A program made the translations under genes and the position numbers. From an uncultured Lachnospiraceae bacterium (lineage in GTDB: Bacteria > Bacillota > Clostridia > Lachnospirales > Lachnospiraceae), in the NCBI GenBank assembly GCA_910577735.1, contig CAJTOO010000016.1:55486-103261 (forward strand): 47,776 bases of DNA, given 5' to 3'. A model generated the notes under the pieces. That model was not told where the DNA came from and did no database searches. It saw only the letters and a program-made list of their open reading frames with translations. Each line of letters starts with the position of its first letter. Within the stretch, counting starts at the first letter, position 1. Positions 1-7,386 of the stretch are shown here, piece after piece.

Positions 1-74
1 CTTTTATGCTATTCCTTCGGGCTTTACGTTCAGGGATTCACTTTGCTCATTCGGATTTTATAAGGAGAACACAT

Positions 75-851
75 ATGCATGTAGCGGTTTGTGATGATAA
101 TATTGCAGACAGGAAACAGATGGAGCGTCTTTTGGGGCGTGCTTCTGACAGGCGTATTCATACTTCCGGTGTACTTTACATTGACTCTTACGGAAATGTG
201 GATGCCGTGATGCGCTCTCCCATGCTCTACGATGTGTTTTTTATTGACATGACAGGCGGACCGGTGAATGGTTTTCAACTTGCACGCAAGCTGATTGATG
301 CTGGTGTCACATCCCCCATTGTATTGTGCATTTCCACCATCAACTATAAGGCTGTAGTGGATTCAGCCACAGCTGAAATGCCTGAGGAGGTAAAAGATAA
401 CTCCAATCATGATATTCTGCGTCGCCAGCTGCAGAAACAGATTTTATATCTGAACAAACCTATTCGGACGGATGCGTTAGATGTCATGTTAGACCATGCT
501 CAGAAATTGAAGGAGCAAACAATCCCCACCATAGAACTGCGCGGGGAAACAGAAACTCTTTATGTCTATGAGGATGAAATTCTCTACGCCGAGAAAGATG
601 GCTGCAATGCTCATATCACACTCACAGACAGCCGTTCCATTGACGTCATGACCTCCATGCAGAATCTCTACACGCAGGTAGCTGGCTTTACACATTTTCT
701 TCCAGTATCGGAGCAGGTCCTTGTCAATGTGACTTTTGTTGAAAAACTCTCTTTCTTTAAACTCATCATGAAAGACGGGCGCAGCTTCACGGTATCTCCG
801 TTGGAGGTTGGCCTTCTTAAAAAATCAATTGCAAAATCCAAGAATGCATAA
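75..851 (+). CDS. LytTR-family response regulator
   Basis: This is a 258-residue cytoplasmic response regulator. An N-terminal CheY-like receiver (about residues 1-125) carries the acidic pair D7-D8 and the likely phospho-acceptor D58 in FFIDMTGG. A C-terminal LytTR DNA-binding domain (about 158-255) starts at IELRGETETLYVYEDEILY. The reading frame is open upstream to position 6, but the ATG at 75 follows a good ribosome binding site (AAGGAGAAC) and begins the normal receiver strand MHVAVCDD. LytTR regulators usually pair with an HPK10-type sensor kinase and control peptide signalling, autolysis or bacteriocins. No kinase is visible here, and a partner could lie before the window. A hairpin terminator follows at 941-984. 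The family call is firm; the target genes are unknown. Confidence 0.9.
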   Translation: MHVAVCDDNIADRKQMERLLGRASDRRIHTSGVLYIDSYGNVDAVMRSPMLYDVFFIDMTGGPVNGFQLARKLIDAGVTSPIVLCISTINYKAVVDSATAEMPEEVKDNSNHDILRRQLQKQILYLNKPIRTDALDVMLDHAQKLKEQTIPTIELRGETETLYVYEDEILYAEKDGCNAHITLTDSRSIDVMTSMQNLYTQVAGFTHFLPVSEQVLVNVTFVEKLSFFKLIMKDGRSFTVSPLEVGLLKKSIAKSKNA

Positions 852-898
852 TCTTTTTCGAAAGTAAAACGCACTTTAAACGCACGGTTTTTATATAT

Positions 899-984
899 AA
901 ACGCACGCGTGTGTTTAAAATGCGTTTTGCGTGCGTTTATAAAGCCCTGGAATAATCCAAACTGGTTATTTCAGGGCTTTTATG
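899..984. repeat. 86-bp direct repeat, copy A
   Basis: This segment recurs at 2797-2882 with only three mismatches over 86 bases. It starts with a near-palindrome (AAACGCACGCGTGTGTTT), continues with a second GTGCGTTT element, and ends in a 15-bp hairpin. The two copies flank the AlbA_2 ATPase gene. Extra AAACGCAC units lie just outside this copy at about 867-886. Confidence 0.85.
941..984. terminator. Hairpin terminator between converging genes
   Basis: Arms at 941-955 and 966-980 form a 15-bp stem with one G-U pair and a 10-nt loop, followed on the plus strand by CTTTTATG. It lies between the LytTR regulator and the converging AlbA_2 gene, so it probably serves both. It is also the right-hand half of direct repeat copy A. 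Confidence 0.7.
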
Positions 985-988
985 CTCT

Positions 989-2638
989 TTATTCTTCTAA
1001 TTCATATCTAGCCGATCTCCCTTTTCCTTTTAGGAACAGCCTCCCATTATCTGCTAGCTTTCTCAGTACCCGGTATGCCTGGCTGTCAGTAACATTCAGT
1101 AATGTTCTCACATCATCCCTTTTGACATATCCCTGTTGTCTGGTAAGTTTCAGAACCAGTTCTTCGTATCTTAGTTTATCAATATCTGTCTGCCTTACGT
1201 ATCCTATGGAGTTGTCCTGCTCTTTGTATACTTTTGCACTCAAAATATATGCTCTTGCTTTCCCATTTCCGCTTGCTTCTACCAAACCGCTTTCAAACAG
1301 TCTTTCCACATTAGCCTTTATCCTTGCCTCACTGATATGTGTTACTTCTGACAATTCGCTCACAGATGCCCTGCGCTTTGTTTGCAGTGTTGATAAAATG
1401 AGCAGTGAATTGATCGGCAGCATTCTCCCCATCCGGTTTTCTTCATTAGAAATCATGCGCGTAAATGCCAGATCCGGTTCTGCTCTTTGAATGAATAATT
1501 TGACATATCTCTCTGTTGACTCTGCATAATCCGGAAGCGGTCTCCCATAAATAATGGATCCTTCATAAATACGATCAATTCCACGCCCGGTCCGCTCTGC
1601 TAGTCCGATCCTCTTCAAGGCATCTGCCAGAGTCTGGTTTCTTCCATGTGGCTCTACTGTAAGCAAATTGTTTAAGTTTACTCCCTCTATAAATCCTCCC
1701 GGACTACTGATTGATAACCCCTCATCTTCAATCGCCAGCCGCACCATCTGTAGCACAGAGTAATCTCTATGGCAGAAAGCATTTACCAGGCCTTCCCTGA
1801 AAGCTGCTTCTGAAAACTCAGGAATCGGAATCCGAAACAATCCGTATTCCATCTCCCGTTCCGGATTCCAGGCTCTCATATAGTTTTCAAATATTTCAAA
1901 CGTTGCCAGCAGTGGTTTGGCAAACTGCTCATTTATTCTTACTGCCGTTCCCTCCAGAACCTGAAAACTTGCCTTTGCCGTTGGTATTAACTCACGCAGC
2001 CTTTCTTCCTTTCCTATCAAAAGCATACCTGTTACTGTCGGATATAACACACCATTTTCTTCTTTGACCAACCGCAGCGCTTTATCTAATTCTTCATCAG
2101 ACAATTCCAATAAAGATTTGTCCCCCTTGCGCATCTTGATAACATTACGCAAACGCTGTCTCTCATTCACATCTAAATCATCTATTGTCGCATCGCTGAC
2201 CCGTTGTTCTGAAAAATCAAGCAGACTCAACTGTGACAATCTAGTAGTAATTTCATATGGATACATGGGAACATTTTCCGGTGTCCCATCAACTTTCAGA
2301 CGCCTTCTCAAAATTTTACCATCCGTGGAAGCTACTATCGTCCTGCTCATCGGAATCTCGATTCTCAAAACATTCTTCCCCTCCCCTTTCACGAGTTCAG
2401 CCCTCACGGCAACAGATGGTACTGTTTTATTCGCAATCAAAGCCATTGCACCTATCTCATCTTCATGCTCTGCATGCACACCAGTAATCTGACCGTCATC
2501 CTCAACACCCAGGAACAAAATTCCGCCTTCTGTATTAGTCATGCCAATAACTGCATCCACCAAATCCTGATCACGTAATTTTTTTAAATCACTTTTAAAC
2601 TCTATCGTAAGTGTTTCTTTGTCCGGTATCATTTTCAT
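989..2638 (-). CDS. AlbA_2/Schlafen-type ATP-binding transcriptional regulator
   Basis: This 549-residue protein has an N-terminal AlbA_2 (Schlafen AAA_4) domain seen in TIEFKSDLKK and NTEGGILFLGVEDDG. A central GHKL-type ATP-binding domain (HATPase_c_4) shows REGLVNAFCHRDYSV and the glycine-rich ERTGRGIDRIYEG. Two winged-helix modules sit at the C-terminus (RRASVSELSEVTHISEARIK and QGYVKRDDVRTLLNVTDSQA). Such proteins are often annotated as RecG-like helicases or putative DNA-binding regulators; their function is mostly undefined and some are linked to defence. I chose the ATG at 2638 because AAAGGG lies at the right distance; an in-frame ATG at 2686 has no clear ribosome binding site. The gene is bracketed by 86-bp direct repeats, which suggests it moved in as a unit. 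Confidence 0.85.
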   Translation of the reverse strand: MKMIPDKETLTIEFKSDLKKLRDQDLVDAVIGMTNTEGGILFLGVEDDGQITGVHAEHEDEIGAMALIANKTVPSVAVRAELVKGEGKNVLRIEIPMSRTIVASTDGKILRRRLKVDGTPENVPMYPYEITTRLSQLSLLDFSEQRVSDATIDDLDVNERQRLRNVIKMRKGDKSLLELSDEELDKALRLVKEENGVLYPTVTGMLLIGKEERLRELIPTAKASFQVLEGTAVRINEQFAKPLLATFEIFENYMRAWNPEREMEYGLFRIPIPEFSEAAFREGLVNAFCHRDYSVLQMVRLAIEDEGLSISSPGGFIEGVNLNNLLTVEPHGRNQTLADALKRIGLAERTGRGIDRIYEGSIIYGRPLPDYAESTERYVKLFIQRAEPDLAFTRMISNEENRMGRMLPINSLLILSTLQTKRRASVSELSEVTHISEARIKANVERLFESGLVEASGNGKARAYILSAKVYKEQDNSIGYVRQTDIDKLRYEELVLKLTRQQGYVKRDDVRTLLNVTDSQAYRVLRKLADNGRLFLKGKGRSARYELEE

Positions 2639-2796
2639 GATTATGCCCTTTCTATAATTAGCAACATTGGAAATTTCGCCTTCCATTTCGCCAAATCTTC
2701 TATAAATTTGGATCTAACGAGAACCAGAAGCAGAAATCTATTAGGTCATTCACTATATAAAACATTAACACATTCCGTGCGTTTAATCAAGAAACC

Positions 2797-2882
2797 AAAC
2801 GCACGCGTGCGTTTAAAATGCGTTTTGCGTGCGTTTATAAAGCCCTGAAATAATCCTAACTGGTTATTTCAGGGCTTTTATG
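2797..2882. repeat. 86-bp direct repeat, copy B
   Basis: This is the second copy of the element at 899-984, offset by 1898 bases. Here the first part is a perfect 18-bp palindrome (AAACGCACGCGTGCGTTT). The hairpin part (2839-2853 with 2864-2878) is a perfect 15-bp stem. It lies between the AlbA_2 gene start and the end of degV. Confidence 0.85.
2839..2882. terminator. Hairpin in repeat copy B, downstream of degV
   Basis: A perfect 15-bp stem with a 10-nt loop, followed on the plus strand by CTTTTATG. For degV, read on the minus strand, the trailing bases are TATAAACG, so T-run support is weak in that direction. It may still end degV transcription. Confidence 0.5.
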
Positions 2883-2936
2883 ATCTTTACCTAAATTAAA
2901 TTACCACAACATACAAGGACATACCATCCGCAGCTC

Positions 2937-3773
2937 TTAAAGCGTCACAATCACACCGCCGTCATTTGCATACATACTGCTGATACCGGCAGCATCCATA
3001 ATGACCACATCTTGATATGAGGCCCTTTTCTCCATCAGCCGCCGCACATATTGGGCGCGTTCCGGACAATTGCAGTGCGTGATCATCAGAGTTCTCTCCT
3101 GCGGTTTATCCACATCAGCCACAATACCATCCGCCAGCTTCGCCAGTGCTTTATTAATGCCGATTGCCTGACCTTTTTGTTCGATAACACCCAGATTGCC
3201 TATCATCACAGGCTTAATGTTCAGAGTAGACGCAACCAGCGCCTTAACGCTGCTGAGGCGTCCGTTCTTACGCAGAGTCTCCAGGTTATCCAACACAAAG
3301 TAAGTACGCATCTGCCGCTTAAAAGTTTCTACCTTCTCCACTGTCTCTTCAAATGTAAGCCCAGCTTCCTTACATGCAATAATCTTCATTGCAAGCTGGG
3401 TCTCCCCACAACTGGCAGACTCCGAATCGACTACATGAATGTTCTTTGCGCCGTATTTCTCCTCGTAAAGGCTCTTACCAAGTTCCGCACTGTTATAGCT
3501 GCCGCTCAAATGGGAAGAAAGTGTCACCACATAGACTTCCTCTGCCTCATCATGATAAGCCTCTCTGTATTTTTCCGGGGAAGGACAGGAGGACTTAGGA
3601 CAGAGCGGATAGGCCGCTACCCGCTTTAAAAAATCTTTCTGATCAAAGGTCTCGTCATCGGCTATCTCATAATCACCAATTTCCAACGTAAGCGGGATAC
3701 TCTGGAAACGCCCGTCATTCTTATACTGCGCCGGCAGTTCGCAACAACTGTCTACTACAATCTTATAACCCAT
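2937..3773 (-). CDS. DegV family fatty-acid-binding protein
   Basis: This 278-residue protein matches the DegV/FakB family, cytosolic proteins that hold a fatty acid for phosphorylation by FakA. Signs are the N-terminal IVVDSCCELP strand, the EVYVVTLSSHLSGSYNSA segment with the SS/SGSYNSA lipid-head contacts, and the FVLDNLETLRKNGRLS stretch. The length is typical. I chose the ATG at 3773 because GTGGAGG precedes it; the frame extends to 3812 without a ribosome binding site. No fakA gene is nearby, so the lipid partner is inferred only from the family. It stands alone between divergent DUF5721 and repeat copy B. Confidence 0.93.
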   Translation of the reverse strand: MGYKIVVDSCCELPAQYKNDGRFQSIPLTLEIGDYEIADDETFDQKDFLKRVAAYPLCPKSSCPSPEKYREAYHDEAEEVYVVTLSSHLSGSYNSAELGKSLYEEKYGAKNIHVVDSESASCGETQLAMKIIACKEAGLTFEETVEKVETFKRQMRTYFVLDNLETLRKNGRLSSVKALVASTLNIKPVMIGNLGVIEQKGQAIGINKALAKLADGIVADVDKPQERTLMITHCNCPERAQYVRRLMEKRASYQDVVIMDAAGISSMYANDGGVIVTL

Positions 3774-3814
3774 AAAGCCTCCACAACCATTCCACATAGT
3801 TTTGATTACCACTT

Positions 3815-3844
3815 ATGATAACATGGATTGCTATTTGTTGTAAA
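3815..3844 (-). promoter_or_regulatory. Putative sigma-A promoter of degV
   Basis: On the minus strand TTTACA (3839-3844) and TATCAT (3815-3820) are separated by 18 bases, about 40 bases upstream of the degV start. This is a visual match only. Confidence 0.4.
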
Positions 3845-3863
3845 TAGGGATTTCAGTTTTTCC

Positions 3864-3892
3864 TGTTATTATAAAGATATCTGTGCTATACT
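3864..3892 (+). promoter_or_regulatory. Putative extended -10 promoter of the DUF5721 gene
   Basis: TGCTATACT at 3884-3892 is an extended -10 element (TGn plus TATACT). The -35 position (3864-3869) is weak. Transcription would begin near 3899, at the foot of the tandem hairpins. Confidence 0.4.
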
Positions 3893-3893
3893 G

Positions 3894-3941
3894 GATGCAG
3901 GTTCAGCAACCTGCATCCCAAGAATTACTTCGTAATTCTTG
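3894..3941 (+). repeat. Two tandem perfect hairpins in the 5' leader
   Basis: Hairpin 1 pairs GATGCAGGTT (3894-3903) with AACCTGCATC (3908-3917). Hairpin 2 pairs CAAGAATTAC (3919-3928) with GTAATTCTTG (3932-3941). CAGCAA at 3904-3909 (loop and second arm of hairpin 1) could pair instead with TTGCTG at 3939-3944, so an alternative fold exists. It lies between the putative promoter and the DUF5721 gene. Confidence 0.6.
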
Positions 3942-4031
3942 CTGAAGCCGCTTTTGTTCTACTGCTTCTGTGGTTTTCCTTCCATTGATGCAGGTTCTGC
4001 GTTAATTTTTTTTCAGGAGAAAGGATTCTTT

Positions 4032-4535
4032 ATGATCGCGTTAAAAATCACCAATGTGAAACAATTTATGGCAAAGCTTCTCGGGGGAGAGGATTTTGAC
4101 TCTTTTCTTCTGGAAGAGGCAACCATCAGCACTTACAATACCTTCATGATAGATGGTCACCAAAACAGGGATTTTTATTCCACGGAAGAGTGGGAAGATA
4201 CAGAACTCAGACCTTATGAATTATCGACCTGGAAAAAGCTCCGGCCTATTTGCTTTGAGCTAATTAAGGGAAAACGCACCCCCACAGCCTTTCGCTTCGT
4301 GCTGCATCTGATACCGGAACAGATAGCCTCCATCCTGCAAACAGGAGATACTGCCGTGACACCGCAGCAGGTACGTGCTTTTGTCCTTAATATCAAATAT
4401 GACGGCACAACCCTCATGCTGGTGACCGGCACTTCTTTCCATACTTTTCTCATGGATAAGACGCCGGACACCCTCTGGGATAATGCCGTCAGACAATTCC
4501 TTGCAAAGCAGGATATCTCTTACGAACAAATGTAA
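4032..4535 (+). CDS. DUF5721 family protein
   Basis: This 167-residue protein resembles the Clostridia-restricted DUF5721 family of unknown function. It has no signal peptide or membrane segment. Visible features are an N-terminal IALKITNVKQFMAKLL, an acidic middle, FRFVLHLIPEQIASIL, and a C-terminal strand-rich half ending near TLWDNAVRQFLAKQDI. The ATG at 4032 follows TTCAGGAG; the frame is open back to 3939, but the upstream codons are unlike a protein start. The family match is from memory of sequence style and is not certain. It stops 10 bases from the converging membrane-protein operon, with no obvious terminator between them. Confidence 0.75.
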   Translation: MIALKITNVKQFMAKLLGGEDFDSFLLEEATISTYNTFMIDGHQNRDFYSTEEWEDTELRPYELSTWKKLRPICFELIKGKRTPTAFRFVLHLIPEQIASILQTGDTAVTPQQVRAFVLNIKYDGTTLMLVTGTSFHTFLMDKTPDTLWDNAVRQFLAKQDISYEQM

Positions 4536-4545
4536 CCGCTGGTTA

Positions 4546-4896
4546 TCATAACCAGATTCCTCCATGCATCATAGCGTAGTCTACTGCTGCCAGCATCATG
4601 GCGAAGAACAGCATGAGTACCAGCATAACGACTGCCGGAAAATCGTATATAAATTTATATCCTGCTCTGTTACTCCTGCAGTTTTCCACCAGAATCTCTA
4701 TTCCTAAAAATATAAAGACTATAGGCCACAGGCGGAATATGATATAGTAATGAAATGCCGGTACTACAATATGTATCAGGAACATGATGCCGAAGCAGAT
4801 CAGTGTCAGCCCGAAGGTCACAGAGCCTACTCGTCTTGTCCTTATCCTGTCCTCCTTTTCTGTTATCGCTTCTTCTCTTTTTGTCTCAATCTCCAT
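4546..4896 (-). CDS. Small membrane protein, LiaI/DUF5668-like
   Basis: This 116-residue protein has a charged N-terminal cytoplasmic tail (MEIETKREEAITEKEDRIR). Three hydrophobic segments follow, around VGSVTFGLTLICFGIMF, IIFRLWPIVFIFLGIEILVE and FPAVVMLVLMLFFAMMLAA. The central RLWPIVFIFLGIEIL resembles the LiaI-LiaF-like transmembrane region of cell-envelope stress proteins. The ATG at 4896 follows GGGGAGGAG; the frame continues to 4941 without support. It is the last gene of the sigma/anti-sigma operon, so a role in envelope stress output is a reasonable inference. Confidence 0.75.
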   Translation of the reverse strand: MEIETKREEAITEKEDRIRTRRVGSVTFGLTLICFGIMFLIHIVVPAFHYYIIFRLWPIVFIFLGIEILVENCRSNRAGYKFIYDFPAVVMLVLMLFFAMMLAAVDYAMMHGGIWL

Positions 4897-4997
4897 ATGC
4901 TCTCCTCCCCAATACGATACAGATGCATGTACACAAGCCATCCTTCATCCGCATTCTAACATCCACGATGTCACTTATGAGACTCCTTAAGTCCACA

Positions 4998-5588
4998 CTA
5001 TGAAACCTGACTATCATCCCTTTGCTCGATTTGTATGACGGATTCTTCCTTCTTGTCCTGTGTCACCACAGTCACATCCTTCTTCCCACGAAGCAGCACC
5101 ACACCAAACCAGATGATGGCAATTCCAATCGCTACTCTTGGAACGTCATCCGTCACCATATAGTACATAGCCTTAATGATGGGATTATTCCACCCGAAGA
5201 AATCACGCAGAAGTCCAAACACCACATTCCACAGCATATACAGTCCAATAACGATAAGTACCACTGCCACTACTTTTTTACCCTTCTGGTCTATTTTCAC
5301 CTGCTGGCTTCCAATATTATGGAGTCCAAAAAGGTATTCATCCTCCAGGGCTTCAAAGCTCTCATCGTCCAGTCCTCCAATATTATTGGCATGGAAAAAG
5401 CTATAAACATACAATGCCAGCGGCAAAACGGTAAACGCCGAGATCCCTGTGATGGAAACCACCATAAGAAGTACCATAAAGCCCAGCAGAAGGCTGATTC
5501 CCATTCTCATAAATCCCATATACATATGTCCTGCTCCCGGACACAGGGAAAAGATAAATAACCAAAATTTGCTTTTCTTTTTCTTCAT
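4998..5588 (-). CDS. TM2-domain-like membrane protein
   Basis: This 196-residue integral membrane protein starts at the ATG at 5588 after AGGAGG. It begins with a basic run and KFWLFIFSLCPGAGHMYMGF, typical of TM2 and related small two-helix domains. Two membrane segments follow (about 15-65), then a soluble middle (DDESFEALEDEYLFGLHN) and two more membrane segments (about 100-125 and 147-165). The C-terminal tail is charged. It is the third gene after the ECF sigma factor and its likely anti-sigma factor and is probably part of that regulon. Function unknown. Confidence 0.75.
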   Translation of the reverse strand: MKKKKSKFWLFIFSLCPGAGHMYMGFMRMGISLLLGFMVLLMVVSITGISAFTVLPLALYVYSFFHANNIGGLDDESFEALEDEYLFGLHNIGSQQVKIDQKGKKVVAVVLIVIGLYMLWNVVFGLLRDFFGWNNPIIKAMYYMVTDDVPRVAIGIAIIWFGVVLLRGKKDVTVVTQDKKEESVIQIEQRDDSQVS

Positions 5589-5617
5589 TGTTTCATTCCT
5601 CCTGTTTGATTGTTTTG

Positions 5618-6112
5618 TCAAAAGATTCGATTCCGTAAATCTCTGATTCTATTTTCAATACCAGTTAAATAAGATTCCCTGACTTTATCCCTTTCCTGTT
5701 CTTCCGAATATTTCTGCCAGGTCCGTTCTATCTCCCGCTGTCTGCGCAGCGCCCCCTGCTGTACTTCGTCCACATTCTCCTGTTCCTGCCAGAAAATCTG
5801 ATGAAAAACGCTGCTCTGCGGCAGGGCTTGTGTCTCCCTCTCCCCCACAGGCACCAGGAAAAGCACCGTCAAGGCTGCAGCCATGCCCACCAGCACCTTG
5901 GCCCGGTAAGAAAAGAGCTGTAATTTCTGTGCTGTCTGTCTCTGCTTTCTTATCTGGGTAAACACGTTTTCTTTCAAGTGCACCGGTGCATGCAGCATCT
6001 CCCGCTCTTCCACCTGTTTGATCAGTCTCGTAAGTTCCTCCTCGCTAAGCATCCCGGAAACGGAGGATTGACGTGCATACCATTTTTGTTTTTCTTCTAT
6101 ATTATGTATCAT
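5618..6112 (-). CDS. Probable single-pass anti-sigma factor
   Basis: This 164-residue protein overlaps the end of the sigma gene by four bases (ATGA), which implies translational coupling. It has a soluble N-terminus (about 1-70) rich in charged helices (SEEELTRLIKQVEEREM). One membrane segment lies near residues 71-90 (VLVGMAAALTVLFLVPVG). The outer domain is rich in Gln, Glu and Arg and is likely coiled coil (QGALRRQREIERTWQKYSEE). No zinc-binding HxxxCxxC motif is present, so it is not a ZAS-type anti-sigma factor. The role is inferred from position and topology rather than from sequence match. Confidence 0.72.
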   Translation of the reverse strand: MIHNIEEKQKWYARQSSVSGMLSEEELTRLIKQVEEREMLHAPVHLKENVFTQIRKQRQTAQKLQLFSYRAKVLVGMAAALTVLFLVPVGERETQALPQSSVFHQIFWQEQENVDEVQQGALRRQREIERTWQKYSEEQERDKVRESYLTGIENRIRDLRNRIF

Positions 6113-6672
6113 GCGCCTTTCTCCTTTATATACAGCTTGCGTAACATATCTCTTGCCCGATAGATCTGCGTCTGCACTGTCTTCAGCTTTGCCCCTCGTA
6201 CCCTGGCTATCTCTGCCATATCCATTTCATCGTAATAATATGCCCTGGCTATCTCATCATAGGGTGGTTTTAATGTCAGACATCTGGCCAGCAATGTTTC
6301 TCTTACTTCCCTTTCCAGGCATATGCTCTCCGGCGTCTGCCGCACCGCCTGGCTCTCCTTAATACTGTGTAAAGAAGTCCTGCTGCTGTCAGTATCCGGT
6401 CCTCGTACTTCTTCCATTCCCACGTCTGCCATCGGAATGCTGCGTCTTTTGGCACTCTGCATATAATCCAGACACTTGTTGGTAGCAATCCTGCAGACCC
6501 AGGCCTTCTCATGCTTTCCGTCAAACTCTTCCAGATGCTTATACACAGAAAGGAAGGTTTCCTGCGTCAGGTCCTCGGAGGCAAAATAGTCCGATGTCAT
6601 CTTATAACAAATAGAAAAAACAAGATGTTGATAGGAATCAATCAGCGCTGATAATTGTTCTTCCTGTCCGAT
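6109..6672 (-). CDS. ECF-type RNA polymerase sigma factor, atypical start
   Basis: The protein has sigma region 2 (SEDLTQETFLSVYKHLEEF, then KAWVCRIATNKCLDYMQS) and region 4 (DMAEIARVRGAKLKTVQTQI), as expected for an ECF sigma factor. The first in-frame ATG is at 6600, but that start would remove the first helix of region 2. The frame continues upstream without a stop and encodes LIDSYQHLVFSICYK, a normal ECF N-terminus. A strong GGAAGGAGG lies at 6681-6689, and eight bases beyond its GGAGG core (6681-6685) is an in-frame ATC (6670-6672). No ATG, GTG or TTG fits. I therefore propose the ATC as start (187 codons); the conservative call is 6109-6600. The sigma factor heads an operon with its likely anti-sigma factor and two membrane proteins. 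Confidence 0.82.
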   Translation of the reverse strand: MGQEEQLSALIDSYQHLVFSICYKMTSDYFASEDLTQETFLSVYKHLEEFDGKHEKAWVCRIATNKCLDYMQSAKRRSIPMADVGMEEVRGPDTDSSRTSLHSIKESQAVRQTPESICLEREVRETLLARCLTLKPPYDEIARAYYYDEMDMAEIARVRGAKLKTVQTQIYRARDMLRKLYIKEKGA

Positions 6673-6748
6673 ACTATCTACCTCCTTCCCTCACGTCTCT
6701 GTCTATTAAAACGAACCTGCCTGTCGATTGTCTTCAATTTGTTTAAAA

Positions 6749-7108
6749 TTATTTTTTGGGCTTTGGTTTAAACACCACGCTTGCCAGATAACCAAACACA
6801 AGCGCTGCCGAACACCCAACCGCGCCTGTCTTAAATCCGCCCTGGAACAGTCCGATAAATCCACTCTCATCCACGGCTTCCCTTACACCTTTCATCAAAA
6901 TATTGCCATAGCCAAGCAAGGGCACACTGGCTCCCGCACCCGCAAATTCCATAAAAGGTTCATACCAGCCGAAAAAGCTGATCACAGCGCCTACACAGAC
7001 TAACAGTACCATAATACGCCCTGGCAGGAGTTTTGTCTTTTCCATCAATATCTGTACCAGCGCACAGATCAGACCGCCTACCCAGAAAGCATTGACATAA
7101 TCCATCAT
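6749..7108 (-). CDS. spoVAE: Stage V sporulation protein AE
   Basis: This 119-residue membrane protein matches SpoVAE in length and sequence. The hydrophobic segments are FWVGGLICALVQILM, GRIMVLLVCVGAVISFFGWY and the glycine-rich TGAVGCSAALVFGYLASVVF. SpoVA proteins form the spore inner-membrane channel for dipicolinic acid uptake and release. The start is ATG 7108 (ATGATG) after GGAGGAAGGG. The gene stands alone; spoVAD lies about 19 kb away in this window and spoVAC is not seen. I found no clear sigma-G promoter in the upstream 7109-7386 gap. That gap holds no gene that I can see. Confidence 0.9.
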   Translation of the reverse strand: MMDYVNAFWVGGLICALVQILMEKTKLLPGRIMVLLVCVGAVISFFGWYEPFMEFAGAGASVPLLGYGNILMKGVREAVDESGFIGLFQGGFKTGAVGCSAALVFGYLASVVFKPKPKK

Positions 7109-7386
7109 ATTCCCTTCCTCCAAAGTTTCCCATGCACTTGTACCTCTTTCTTTCATGTTTTAAATACGCAAAAGGCGCCTGCACAAGAAGTATTTACTGT
7201 TATTCTTTGTTATTTTGAAAAGATTATACAGCAAAAAATACCACAAAAAAGGAATGTATCCATAAACCGACTGCAAAGTCCAATCGGGACACACTCCTAT
7301 CTTTGTTCTGTTTCGTAACATATTTAATTCTCACTGCCAACTATGGGCAGTCATCTCTTACTGACTGACTTGCTTTGATTTTACAT

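Noticed and set aside
866..938. CRISPR-like array
   Set aside because: The AAACGCAC units are short, irregularly spaced and partly inverted; there are no spacers of uniform length and no cas genes.
2639..2686. Longer N-terminus for the AlbA_2 protein
   Set aside because: The ATG at 2686 lacks a good ribosome binding site, whereas AAAGGG precedes the ATG at 2638 and the domain begins just after it.
3939..4031. N-terminal extension or signal peptide of the DUF5721 protein
   Set aside because: The upstream codons include the hairpin leader and give an odd Cys/Phe-rich sequence; the ATG at 4032 has the ribosome binding site.
5618..6112. Zinc-binding (ZAS) anti-sigma factor
   Set aside because: No HxxxCxxC motif is present in the N-terminal domain, so only a general anti-sigma role is proposed.
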